From Rhodamnia argentea (Eukaryota > Streptophyta > Magnoliopsida > Myrtales > Myrtaceae), in the NCBI RefSeq assembly GCF_020921035.1, contig NC_063152.1, positions 29,449,903 to 29,513,902 of the forward strand: DNA of 64,000 nt. The letters are read 5' to 3'. The notes under the pieces are model-generated. The model was not told the origin of the DNA. It saw only the letters and a list, made by a program, of their open reading frames with translations, and searched no databases. The translations under genes and the position numbers were made by a program. Below, piece after piece: positions 1-11,399 of this stretch (within the stretch, counting starts at the first letter, position 1; the number at the start of each line of letters is the position of its first letter).

Positions 1-294
1 TCTCGTTTGGTTCCTAGTTACTGGATAAAGCAGATCTCAGATAGTCTTGCTGGAACTGGATCAACAACATCAAGGTATGTATAGCTGTGAAGTGATATTA
101 AGGTTACTCGATCTAGCTGACAACCTGATGTTACAGATTCTAATCGCGTGCTTCTTGCCATGTGGCCATGAGGTCATGTGTGCCGACAGCAGTGCAGAGA
201 CAAGTACGGGCACAAGGATAAAGTCTTATGTCCTATGTGTAAAGTTCCAATTGAAGAGGCGATCAGGGTCTTTGGAGGTAGCTTAAAATGATTG
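1..294 (+). pseudogene. 3' end of a RING-finger protein gene, degraded
   Basis: The window opens inside an exon-like reading frame (positions 1-74, ending ...GTGSTTSR) followed by a GT donor at 75 and a TTACAG acceptor ending at 136. The next stretch reads CFLPCGHEVMCAD, and then in another frame CRQQCRDKYGHKDK, VLCPMCKVPIEEAIRVFGG and a stop at about 294. This is the C-terminal half of a C3HC4-type RING finger, the zinc-binding fold of many E3 ubiquitin ligases. The two halves of the RING lie in different frames, and joining the upstream exon at the visible splice sites gives an early stop, so this copy looks broken. I cannot tell which RING family it is. The first 153 bases recur at 314-466. 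Confidence 0.5.
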
Positions 295-313
295 ATGCCT
301 TTTTCTGCATTCA

Positions 314-466
314 TCTCGTTTGGTTCCTAGTTACTGGATAAAGCAGATCTCAGATAGTCTTGCTGGAACTGGATCAACAACGTCAAGGTATATATAGCTG
401 TGAAGTGATATTAAGGTTACTCGATCTAGCTTACAAACTGATGTTACAGATTCTAATTGCGTGCTT
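314..466 (+). repeat. Partial tandem copy of positions 1-153
   Basis: Positions 314-466 repeat positions 1-153 with only a few substitutions, at an offset of 313 bases. The copy includes the exon piece, its donor, the short intron and the acceptor, and stops just after the start of the RING exon. It is a recent tandem duplication with one truncated unit. Confidence 0.85.
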
Positions 467-1558
467 GAACAAGTTGGAGATCCCCTTTGAACAATTTTTG
501 TACGTCTAGCATTGTTGTTGGTGTTAAATAGGGAGCAGCCTTCTCTAGGCCTGCTCCTTGAGATTGAAATGCAGGAGTAATGCTGCGATTTGTCAGCAAA
601 AATTTCAGAGAAGTTTTTCAAACCACCTCATCTCATCATGGAACGTATCCTGAATGTTTAGTTACTCAAATGAAGTTTGAAGAAAGGGGGGGGAGAGAGA
701 GAGAGAGGGGCAATACTTATTGCTAGCAAGTCAATTTGTTTGAGCAAAGATCTGGATGACGCAGTAGCAGTCTGCAAGAGTTGTCTTCCAACTTATTCTT
801 GAATTCCCTTTCGATTTTACTATTTCGTATCGCGAACCATCGATGCGGTTACAACGAAGGACGATACCTGATTAAAGGAACTCAGATTACGATTATCGCT
901 ACTCCGTGGCAGTTCTGCAAGCTAGTCTGGCATGTCAAGTACGTTGTATTCGTTGGACAGTAGCTGAGGGAACGTCCTTATTTCTGTCTCTCGGCTTTGC
1001 ATGCATCTGTACTGTTTATCAAATGAGTAAACACCAATGTCCAACCTAAGCAATTCCTTCCATGGTTCCTTCGAAGCTTTGTCATCAAACTAACAACAGG
1101 ATCTGCGGCACGCGCCGGTCAACGCAGTCAACTGTCAGCGTTGACCGCTCAACGGTCAACCATTGACCGTCGACTGGGTCGGGTCTCGGGTCATGTTTGC
1201 CACGTTAGCAGCCAAGTCCTTCGCCATGTCAGCGCCATGTGGCACTCGCGTGATGCCCACGCCCACGCCCACGCCCACGCCCACGCCCACACGCACCGCC
1301 ATCCCTCGTCGCATGTGGCATCATGTGGTCTCCTCCGGCAACTACTTCCTAGACTCGTATCGACGAGCACATTCCAACTATGAAATCACATTTTAATTTC
1401 CCTGAACCCATTTTTTGTAAAACGCCATAAATAGTACTGACTTCGAACTTAAACAAGGCAGAGTTCGTAATTCCCAAAAACAGTCCGCAAACAAGTCAAA
1501 ATTGGTGCAAAACATGGCATAACAATCAGGAAAACAAGTTATCGAGCTCTGATATCAA
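467..1558. other. Gene-free stretch with a hexamer microsatellite
   Basis: No convincing gene. A short AG run lies near 695-708. GGTCAA/TTGACC-like words are dense at 1115-1180, and a perfect CCCACG hexamer array of about six units lies at 1256-1291. The open frames here are products of that repeat. The part next to 1546 may be internal sequence of the LTR element to its right. Confidence 0.5.
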
Positions 1559-2057
1559 TGAAGGAAACGAATTCCTATTCTATAATACAACAAATGTGTG
1601 GAAAATATACGAAAACATACCCGAAACGGAACAAACTTGTATCACCAATTAGAGTATGATAACACGAGGGAACGTACTCGTTGTCCACAGATTAAGAGCC
1701 TCCGACCACGATCTTGCGAGAATCTATCGTCTGAACGAGTTCGAGGGAGATCGTTCTTGAGAGCATTTGAAAGAGAGGGAAAACTGACGTAGGGAAAACA
1801 GACGTCTTTAGGAACTAACGCCCGTTCCTTATCTCCACTTGTCTTTTATTCAAATAAAAGATAACCACTTCTGATGATAACCATCGGTAATCGCTCTCCG
1901 GAAACTTCCATTTGATATCCACCTCATCGGTAACCTCCGTTAACCGCCGTCGATAACCGCCATACGATTATCAGCCCATCATGGGCGTATGTCATGAATT
2001 AATTAATACCAATCAATTAGTTCCAAAACACCGCATTCCCGATGGTATTTACCAACA
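1546..2057 (-). mobile_element. LTR retrotransposon fossil, copia-type: one LTR with adjacent primer-binding site
   Basis: Read on the minus strand, an LTR of about 499 bases runs from TGTTGG (at 2057) to TTCA (at 1559). It is followed by a stretch at 1546-1558 resembling the initiator-methionine tRNA primer-binding site used by Ty1/copia elements. An AATAAA-like stretch lies inside. No gag or pol domain is recognisable next to it and I did not find a partner LTR, so this is a broken, old fragment. Confidence 0.45.
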
Positions 2058-3084
2058 CCTGACACATGAATTTTGCTACACGTAAGCCAGTCTATCAACA
2101 GACATAAGGATTAACGCTGACACTTGCTAGTCGGGCCACGTATTCATTTGTCGAAATACGACGATGAATATTGATGGCCGCCGATATGAGCATCAGTAAG
2201 AAATATTTAAAAGAACATTTGCCATTCTAAAACTCAAAATTTGAAAGACAATTGAGGTCAGTGTCACATATTTTAGAGGGAATAGTTACTACTTGAAAGT
2301 AAAAAATCGGGGCAGCCATTGTAGAGATCGTGCAATCGACAAGAGAGTTAAAGGTCAAGGGCACACATTTTAGGGGAATAGTTACCATTTCGAAATAAGA
2401 CCGTGAGACAACCACAACTATGAGAAAGAAGATCATAGAGCAGTTAACGTACGACGAAGGGAACCGCTTGACAACGTGGGTGCGGAACTTGTGGAACCAT
2501 GGAGGAAACATGGAAGTAATCGATAGAGGTGGCATGAAGAGATGCAACCACTGGAAACCATCAAGAGGTAGTTACCATAAGACCACTGTAAATACCATCA
2601 GTCATCCATCAGAAAATCTCCGCACAAATCAAGCAACTTTGCAATTTATCTTTTGTAGTTCTAGCTTTTATATTCAAGTGTTGATTATATTTCAGCATGC
2701 ATCTCTATTCTAAGTATTGTGTGGTCGATTAAATTCCGGTATAGTACATTCGCATTCTCAAGCTGTGTCGCCAATTAAATTCCGATATAGTTTGTTCATC
2801 CGGATACCTTATGGAGTTTGTATAACCTCCCTTGTCGTCGATTAAATTCCGACACGGTTTGCATCTTTGCATCCAATTGGTTGTTGCTCATTTGTCTGTG
2901 ACGTTTTCTGTCTAGAGTTGGCCCAGAGACCTCGTCCTCTTTAATTAAAATTCGAAAAACAACTTTCGGTGATAGATATTTCGTGGTAGCAGACATTTCT
3001 GGTGGAGCACAACATAAACAAATTAGCTTGAAAAGGATCGTTTGGAGACTCAAGTCCAAATGTAAAAGTAGGAACATACGTATA
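2058..3084. other. Gene-free stretch, probably old repeat remnants
   Basis: No gene recognised. Two related segments (about 2256-2296 and 2354-2394) share the words GGTCA, CACA and TTTTAG followed by GGAATAGTTAC. The word ATTAAATTCCG recurs at 2729, 2774 and 2840. Such internal repetition is typical of decayed retroelement non-coding DNA, but the family is not identifiable. Confidence 0.35.
2726..2857. repeat. Three dispersed copies of a short ATTAAATTCCG motif
   Basis: Near-identical words at 2726-2744, 2771-2790 and 2839-2857 are spaced about 45-68 bases apart. Their origin is unknown; they may be part of a decayed LTR. Confidence 0.6.
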
Positions 3085-3093
3085 GAGGAGAAT

Positions 3094-3947
3094 AGGCCCA
3101 ATACACAAAAAAAAAAAAAAAAAAAAAAGAAACCTCTAACTTTAACATTTGTGGCAATTCTACCCAAAACTTTTTTTTTTTTTTTGTCTCATAAAGAACC
3201 TCCAACTTTTACATTTGTCCCAATTCTACCCCAAACTTTTGCTTTTGTCCCAATTCCACCAATCTAGTACTAAAAAAACCTTTAACTTTAGCATATGTCC
3301 CAATGATATCCAAAACTCTTTTTTATCTCATAAAAAACCTCCAAGTGTTACTTTTGTCCAAATTCTATCATCGTTAGACTTCCGTCCATAATCACCATTA
3401 GTTAATCCTATGTGGCATTTTCACGTTATTAATGAATTACACCTCAATAAAGCTGACATGAAAAAACTCATGAACTTCTCTTCTGTAGTTTACTTCCCTC
3501 ACATATTGCCGGGAGATATATAGTCACTCAAGACGGTACGTTTCATATTCTCTTCGGCACTCAACAGCCCAAAAAAGGCTAGGCATGGATATATTTGGAC
3601 TAACGATTTAAAACCCCGTCGTCCCCGAAACCTACTGTTTCTAAATTTCGAAGATTCATTGGTAAGTTCGGCGAGAAAACTCAAGCCACATAGAATTAAT
3701 TAACGGTGATTATGAACGAAAGATTGATGGTGGTAGAATTAGGATAAAAGTAAAAGTTGATGGTTTTTTATGAGACAAAAAAAATTGGATATAATTGGGA
3801 CAAATGCTAAAGTTAAGGGGTTTTTTGGGTATTAGATCGGTAGAATTAGGACAAAAGTAAAAGTTTGGGATTTTTTATGAGACAAAAAAAAGTTTTGGAT
3901 ATAATTGTGACAAATGCTAAAGTTGGAGTTTTTTTGGGAATTAGGTT
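3094..3947. mobile_element. MULE-like foldback transposon, non-autonomous, 854 bp
   Basis: Two long inverted arms (about 3100-3410 and 3690-3945) are each built from repeats of a unit of about 50 bases resembling AACTTTTACATTTGTCCCAATTC. They flank a unique core at about 3410-3690. The element is bordered by a perfect 9-bp direct repeat GAGGAGAAT (3085-3093 and 3948-3956), the target-site length typical of Mutator-like elements. It has no coding capacity. A poly-A stretch (3107-3128) and T runs lie within the arms. Superfamily assignment is inferred from the TSD length and the long terminal arms. Confidence 0.8.
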
Positions 3948-3956
3948 GAGGAGAAT

Positions 3957-4867
3957 ATTAACAGTTTTCTCGTAATGCTTGTTAACTTAGGATAAGTATG
4001 ATATGCAGACATTAAAAATCGTGAAGTATTTTTTATGGAGATTAAAGATATTTTATAAACATTACTATTAAATATATTATTAAATATTAGAGATATTATT
4101 TAATATGTCGTTACAATTAGGGAAATTAGGGATATTATTTCCTTATTAGATTAGATTTTTTCTTTTCTCTTACATATTGTTCGAGCATAAACAATATTCT
4201 CTAATAAAGCGTAATGATGAAGTCAATTGAGAAAAAGATTAGTCTTTATTGATTCTCCTCCTTCTCTCTTGAAATAGCAAACATATCGCGTTTGTTTCAC
4301 GAAAAATTTAAAAGATTTGGAAAATATTTTCTGAAAAATAATTGATTATATCGCTTAGAAAAATTACCCAACAGAAAAAATCTTTATTATCAATAACATT
4401 TTATGTCTAAATATTTCATGAATAATGAAAAAAATTTCATTTATTCATTTTTTTAAGCTATAAAATTAATTATTTTTCGAAAAAAATCTTGAATTTTTCG
4501 CGAAACAAGCGCACTCTTTAGGAAAAAAAAAAACTTTACTAGCATAATAATTTTTGGATGACTATGAGAATTACCCAAAAATTATTGTATAATCAATTTA
4601 AAAAAAAAGGCAATTTTGCATTTTAAATTGGCCAATGATAGTTTTTTTTTTTTTTTTTTTTTGTTCGAATGGCCAATGATGGTTGAATATGTTGAAACTT
4701 TTCCATTTCGGTGTCAGGAAAATATGGGACTCTAACTCTGCACCTATTAATGGGTGCAACGACAAGTGTTCAAGAGAGGAACCGACTCTTTAAGTCTTCT
4801 CATCGGGTTTTTGACAGAAAAAAACAGGAGAAGGTTCGCGGATCAGTCAGGGAGTTTAAGATCACAA
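3957..4867. other. AT-rich upstream region of the ALMT gene
   Basis: No gene. It contains a small inverted-repeat element (4288-4512), homopolymer A and T runs, and the putative 5' flank of the ALMT gene. No clear TATA box was assigned. Confidence 0.4.
4288..4512. mobile_element. MITE, about 225 bp, TIR like GCGTTTGTTTCACGAAAAA
   Basis: The left end GCGTTTGTTTCACGAAAAAT and the right end are near-perfect inverted repeats, and the AT-rich interior also folds back. No clean target duplication was found. It resembles the element at 42369-42610 in terminal sequence, so both are probably one family. Confidence 0.6.
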
Positions 4868-7374
4868 ATGGCAGGGAGTTTCAGTGGAAGTCATGAGAAA
4901 TCAAATCTCAGAGTTTTTGCTGAGAAAGTGCTGAGATTTACAGGGGAGATGGGTGTTGTGACGTGGGAGATGGGCAAAGAGTTGGGTGCAATGGTGAGGG
5001 AGATGGGCAGAATGGTGTGGGAGAAAGGCCAAGTGGCGGGTGTCGTGATGTGGGAGACGGGCAAAGAAGATCCAAGAAGAGTGATCCACTCCATCAGAGT
5101 TGGTTTTGCTATGACATTGGCTTCATCGCTGTGCCTGTTGCAAAAGGCGTCACCTTTACAAGGGATTGGCCAAAATGCCATGTGGGCTGTCATAACAGTG
5201 GTTATTCTCCTTGAATTCACTGCAGGTAACTTCAATCTTAGCAGAAAGACAGAGAAAATGAGAAGGAAATGATCATTGCTGATATGGGCATTCACTCTTT
5301 TTACCAAACATGTGTAGGGCTTTTGCTGTTTAATGTTCTTCCTTTGTATCGTGTTCTTTTACCTTCGGTTGAGGAGAATGTGCTGCTATAAGCAGCTGAA
5401 ACACCAAGATCAGAAAGATGAATACATCTAGGACAGATTGCGGAAATTAAATTTCTTGACTAGTTACATACGATGCGCTGAACCACTCGACTTATTGTTC
5501 GTGCGACAGGAGCAACACTACGTAAAGGGCTGAACAGGGTCGTCGGGACAGTGTTAGGCATTCTGTTCGTGCACTTTGTCGAGCATCTTAGTGCACATCG
5601 GCCTATACCCAGAGCCGTGTTCATGGGATGGACAGTTTTTGTCATTGGTGAGTTCTTAAGTATCGGTACTATGCAATGCTTCTCTGTCTTCTCGCTCAGC
5701 AGGGTTGCTACATTTTGAATGTCACAGGAACTGCAGCTACCTACATGAGGTTCATTCCCATCATAAAGAAGAAATATGATTACGGGATCCTCGTATTCAT
5801 TTTGACGTTCAGTATGATACTAGTGTCCAACTACCATGTTGACAATTCAACCCGCATGGTGCAAGACCGCTTCTACACTATCGCAATTGGTTGCGGGATA
5901 TGTCTTTTCTTGAGTCTGCTCATCCTTCCAACCTGGTCAGGTGATGACCTCCATGAATCCACAATAGCCAAGCTTGAAGGACTAGCACAATCTGTAGAAG
6001 GTATGACATGCATCTTTTGGTTTCGGCTCGCATTCTTGCAAGATGGTTCAATTCAACTGAAGTGGGTTCCTAACAGCCTGTGTTGGGGAGTACTTTGGCG
6101 ATGCTCAGACGAAAGAAACCCAAGACAAATTGCCAAAGGATTCCATAGACCAGAACTGCATCAAAGTGTTGGATTCCAAGTACACTGATGAAACTATGGT
6201 AATGACTCTCAATTTGGAATACAAGAAACCAATATTTGACTATTCTTGTTGCAATGCCGCAGGCATTATATGCAAGTTGGGAGCCAAGATACCAAGGAAA
6301 CTGTTACAAATCTCCGTGGCAGCAGTATGTGGAGTTCGGAGTTGCTCTACGCCGATTCGCTTACACAGTTATGGCTTTACATGGTTGTTTGCATACCGAA
6401 ATCAAGGTATTGAAAATCAATTCCCATTGGAGCTATCATCCATATGACAATTGTTTTCTGAAGTTAGGTAAATCATTGCTACGGATACTCATTTATGCTA
6501 CATGCAATACTGGCATATCAGAACAGAGTAAAGAACTTCCACTTTCATATTAGATTCTCTAGTGTCGATTATTTGACGGAAGTTCTACCAAATTGTTACC
6601 TGTCAAGGATGCGTCATTTTTGCCTTCAATAAAATCCGATACTAAACTCAAATTGTTAGCCTCTCTCTTCTCTGGGAATTTGTTGTATATCTTCTTTTCT
6701 CTAACTGGAGAACACTTCTAGACACCTATGATCATTTTCGTCGCGTTAACGAAACATTCCCTAATTATTGGATTTGATTATGTTTCTTCCTTGATAATAA
6801 ATTCATGAATATAAATGTATGCTAGACTCCACCATCTGTACGTGCTCTCTTCAAGGATCAGTGTACCCGTTTAGCTGGAGAGGTATCAAAAGTGTTAGTG
6901 GAACTTGCTAATAGCATGAGGAATCGCCGCCATTTTTCTCAGGAAATTCTCTCCGGTCATCTCCAGGAAGCTTTGCAGGACCTCAACACCGCACTACAGT
7001 CCCAACCACAGGTTCTCTCAGACTCGATGAACAGAAAGGACTCCAGAATCTCTCTTATGACAATCTTGGAAGCCAATTCTTCTCCATTGCGTGAATCGAA
7101 AACCACAAAACCTCCTGAACAGGTGTTAGGGCCACAGAGGAGTAAACTTGTTATAGCTAGCCTCGAGTTCTCCGAGGCACTTCCTTTCGCTGCCTTTGCT
7201 TCTTTGCTAGTAGAGGCCGTGGCTAGGCTTTATCATGTTATTGAGGAAGCTGGAGAATTGGGGAGGATAGCTCGGTTCATGGGGTATAAAGCGGGTGAGG
7301 ACGTTGTTGTGACACTAGGAGGAAAAAAATCGAACTTCGTTGGGAATCATTTCTCTCCATCGGGAACAGAATAG
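4868..7374 (+). CDS. Aluminum-activated malate transporter (ALMT) family anion channel
   Basis: Six exons join in frame: 4868-5225, 5510-5647, 5728-6000, 6077-6198, 6263-6406 and 6826-7374, giving 527 aa, within the usual ALMT size. ALMT proteins are plant membrane channels for malate and other anions. Seen here are the hallmark EDPRRVIHSIRVG start of the membrane domain, NAMWAVITVVILLEFTAG, the glycine-rich GATLRKGLNRVVGT across the exon 1/2 join, TYMRFIPIIKKKYDYG, DRFYTIAIGCGICLFLSL and the cytosolic signature W-E-P near WEPRYQGNCY. All introns have GT..AG borders. The start at 4868 (MAGSFSGS) is preferred; an in-frame ATG at 4754 would add 38 residues. The N-terminus carries an unusual four-fold repeat (residues 27-67). 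The subfamily and the actual ion are not deducible. Confidence 0.9.
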
Positions 7375-9080
7375 CGGAGATTTTACTTTTTAGGATGAGT
7401 GCCCTGATGCTATTTTCTTCTTCTTGTAACACCTTTTAGGCTTATTGTCTTCTCAACAGGGCTCTAACAGACCAACTGATATACAGATTCAACTCATCCT
7501 GAAATATTTTGAAAGGTCAGAGCCTTATTCTATTATCGACTAGCCAGGTTTGTCTCACTTATATTGATAGTATCAGAAACATTGTTCTCATCCATCAACA
7601 AAAGTAAACTGCTTTTTGTCTAGTCTCTCCTATTTCTGACACGATGTTATGACTCCTGAGGTCCATCTGCGACATACTGGATGAAGCATCATTCAGAAAC
7701 ATCTATAGTCAAAAGCATTACAGGCATCAACCCTAATCCTTCCACTCTCTCTACTGATCCTTCATTGCAATTTCTGTCTAAGTAGTGGAGCATCTTGTTA
7801 AATTTGATTCTCAATAGCCACCAATCAATTAGTTTATCCACCGAAAAGAAAAGGGGCCACACGCTTGGTAGGGGAAGGGGAATCTATCATGATATGAAAA
7901 GTTGGGAAAGAACTTGTAAAAGGAGCAATACACGAGTGTTGGCCGAAAGACAGACGGCAATAATATTTATGTACTCACTGGGTACTCTTTTGATTCTTCA
8001 AGGTGCAACTTCACATTACTTGTCAATTTCTTTTGATAGTGCAGATACAAAGACTCAATCTGCTAGTTGATTGTTTACTACAATGACATGCAGTTCTCCA
8101 AAAAGTCGAAAAATATTCCTGTTAAAGCGCCGCTGAGAAGAATGAATTGATTTTCGACACCTTGGAGATAAGTAAGACCAAAATCTGTTCACCTCCCTCT
8201 GTTTTACTTAGGGCAGAGGATATCATTCACTCAGGCACATCTTCCTGAACGGTCAAATTTCATGTCCCTTTAGGTAGAAACTTGTATTCAGATAATTTCA
8301 CTAATATACTGTATTAAGATAGTTCAATCGTCAAAAGAACAAGAAAAGGAAATGGACAGAATGTTCCTGTGAAGACTAAAACTGGCTTTACATCAACATT
8401 TTAGGTAAAAGTCTTCCATTTATTACGTGAATGTACAAAAAACCATCACAAGAAGCTTACAAGGGCAACAAGGGGTTCCTAGAAATGGATGTGTTTGATC
8501 TGAACAACTCCAGAAGACGGATAATAATTTAAAGGCAATAGGTACATTATCAGCTTCGTCGTTCAATTTGACAATTCTTCCTTATGTGAGCATACACTAG
8601 CATTGTATCACTCCTTTTTGCATCAGGGAATGGACAGTGAATTTCAAACACTTACGGTTACTATCTGAGACATGGAACTTGAAGTACAAAGTAAACCACA
8701 ACCTCTGGTTCAATCTATAAAAGTGATTTCCACCAGGAGGCCTACTACTCTCTAAGCTTAACCCCATAAAGTGGAAACTGAAACGACATTACAATGGAAG
8801 TTGAAAAAGAACACCAGATAACAAAAATCTTCATTTGGAACCTTTTTTGGAGTAATGAGGAAGGGCTTTAGCTGCTCTAGCTTATCTCCCACTCCAAGAA
8901 TCAACATAAAAAGGCGTTGTCCCGGATCAGATTCTTTTTTCTTTTAACAGGGTAGGCAAAGCTATGTGAACAGCTTTCACTTGCTGGTCATGCTCAGGGC
9001 AGGACACCATCGTGCAACCCTCGTTTCTGCAATCTACCGTTGAGTTCACCCGTCCATTTCTTCTCAGTACCCTCCTCTAC
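7375..9080. other. Convergent 3' flanks of ALMT and NAC genes
   Basis: The 1.7 kb lies between the stop codons of two convergent genes. It probably holds both 3' UTRs. A 91-codon open frame at 7795-8070 resembles nothing known to me and has no exon features, so I do not call it. Confidence 0.5.
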
Positions 9081-10757
9081 TCAGAAAGGTTTTGGATAAC
9101 TTAGCGAGCCAGTGTTGTCATAACCTCCATATGGTATATCCCCATAATACTCCATGTAGTTCCCATGTCCCGAGTACGGTGACACACAGCCGAAGTGATT
9201 GAGATCGTCAGGAAGTTCGACTTCGCCCGCTAAATTTGAGTACGATGAGCTGGGAGAAATTTCCTTGTGGTCATATTGCTGCCATGAAGTCATGGGATTT
9301 GGAAAATCATACTGTTGGTGTTGGAAGTTATGAGGAACCGTGCATTGTCCTTGTGAGTAGTCCTGCGCGAAGTAAAATGAGAAGATGAAATGCAAAATAT
9401 CAGTAATATGGAAGTAGTCGACATGAACGCGGAAACAGCTCAATAAATAAAGATAATCTCCTTGCTCCTAGTGTAGTTTTGTACCTTTGAAGAGTCAAGA
9501 ATCATATCAGGTGAGACCCAACAGCTTCCAGGATTGGTCTCTGTCAAGTAGGGATTCAAATCTGCCGTTGGTGTAACTTCGTGTCGAGGCGGCATATGGC
9601 TAGGATAATAACTTTCGTTATACAGGTAGCTTCCTTGAGAATAAGTGTTGCCAGACATGCTTGAAGGCTCACTGCAAACTTCCATTGTCTCACAATCGCC
9701 ATTACTCGAACTGTTTCCAACTATTTTGCTTTTTGGTTCTCCATGGCAATCGCTCGTCTTCTGAGAAAGCTCGTTCCTTTTTACAATACGGCACAGTGCA
9801 AATGGCCCCTGACATGAATATTAATCACATGGAATACCTCAGGCTCCATTCTGTTAGAAACTAAATTGACCTATAATACTCTTCTTGTTTCTTGGGCGGT
9901 GGATATGCATGTATATTTATTAGTCTATACATTATCAAACAACAGTGGCATCGACGACATCTATAGTAATTCGTCCTGAGAACTATTACCTGAAAGTTTT
10001 GTGATCCTTGGGAAGAATCGTCACAGAGGCGATACTCGTGCATTACCCAGTCAGTACGATCTCCTAATGGGGCCCGTCCACGGTAGAAGACGAGTGTCTT
10101 TCTATAACCAGTGACAGAGGACTGGCAGACAACCTTCCGGTCTTTCCCTGTGGCCTTCCAATAGCCGGCTTTAGTGGCCCGATTTGTTCGTGAGCCATTT
10201 GGGTACTTTCTGTCCCGTGGACAGAAGAAGAACCATTCCATGTCTCGCTGGGGAAGAAATGATTTATCTGCAGCAAGAAAACTCATTCCGCTTAGATAGA
10301 CTTCTTGATTTGATAAAAAGAAACATGGAAACATGTTTTATCTAGGGCATTCTGCCGTATGGCATTGCACTCTCTATTAGACGAGAAAAAGGTTGCAATC
10401 TTAGTGGAATTATTGTTTGGCTTGGTTCAAAAAGAGGCGCAAAGGAAGGTGTGATTACAAAATGAATCACATGGCACTTTTGGAAGCTAAAAAGTTCCCA
10501 TTCACATTCAGTACACTTAAAGTAAGCCTCAATCTCAGAACTTATCACAAACAGTTGAGCTAATGATAAGAGTCCACTGTGCTTGCACACAAGCATGTAC
10601 CTGGAAGCTCCCAAGGATCGAATTTGTACAAATCGACAACGGGAATCACTTCGAGCTCGAACTCGTGTCCCTCAACTTTTCTTTTCAAATAATATCCAAC
10701 CAATTCTTCATCCGTGGGGTGGAAGCGGAATCCTGGCGGCAGCGATGCACTAGCCAT
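9081..10757 (-). CDS. NAC domain transcription factor
   Basis: Four exons on the minus strand (10601-10757, 9990-10267, 9485-9808, 9081-9362) join in frame to 346 aa. NAC proteins are plant DNA-binding transcription factors. The N-terminal NAC domain shows subdomain A ([19 protein letters not shown]), then [30 protein letters not shown], the DNA-contacting [42 protein letters not shown], and [13 protein letters not shown] at the start of exon 3. The tail is rich in Ser, Tyr, Asn and Gln, typical of an activation region. The [15 protein letters not shown] and [10 protein letters not shown] wording is close to the NAC071/NAC096/NAC011 group as I remember it, which is an inference. Exon borders are at the positions common for NAC genes. 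A TATA box lies at 11341-11347. Confidence 0.93.
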
Positions 10758-11340
10758 TATATCTCAACTCCACAATCCACCCGATTTTTTTACAAAGAAA
10801 GCGAAATACCAAAAAGAACACTAGAGAGGAAGAAAATGCGTGAGGTCAAGAGCTGAAAAGCTGTATCAAAGACAAGACTCGGAAATATTCGGCTAAGTGC
10901 CTAAACTGTATCTATTGAAGATCTGGAAAATCCAAAAGTAGAAGCTTTTCTCGACGACGGATTTCTTGGCAAGAACCGAGTGCGACTTCCCCCGAGTGCA
11001 CCCGTTGGAGGTCAGAATCATTGTCTTGCCAAAAAATTTCTGGTATTTCTTATGATTAGGCTGTCACAACCCAACCAACCCCCCAAAATCTTTCTAATTC
11101 CAAATCAAGATCGAAATTTGATCAACACCCGGAAACCTCAAGCAGTTCCTAGCTTCGATGCTAAAATGTTCCCGAAACCCGACAACCTGAACCAGCTAAA
11201 ACTTCCAGAACTGGAATCTATTAGTGCCTGCAAAGGCAACCATCCAAGAATTTTTGCAAGTGAAGAGAGATGAAGATTTGGATGGTGACCCAGAAGAGAG
11301 AAGCGGCAAGAGTAAAAGCAGAGGAGGGTGTGCTGGGGTC

Positions 11341-11347
11341 TTATATA
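11341..11347 (-). promoter_or_regulatory. TATA box for the NAC gene
   Basis: On the minus strand the sequence reads CCCTATATAAGACC, about 590 bases upstream of the NAC start codon. This implies a leader of roughly 550 bases, in which small open frames occur. The same word is near-palindromic, so use on the plus strand is not excluded. Confidence 0.5.
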
Positions 11348-11399
11348 GGGTGTGTGGGAAGCCAACCGTCGCAAGACATAGTACCGAAAGGTTGAGATT

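Noticed and set aside
1141-1396. Protein-coding frames over the hexamer array
   Set aside because: His-Ala and Pro-Thr repeats in two overlapping frames are by-products of the CCCACG microsatellite.
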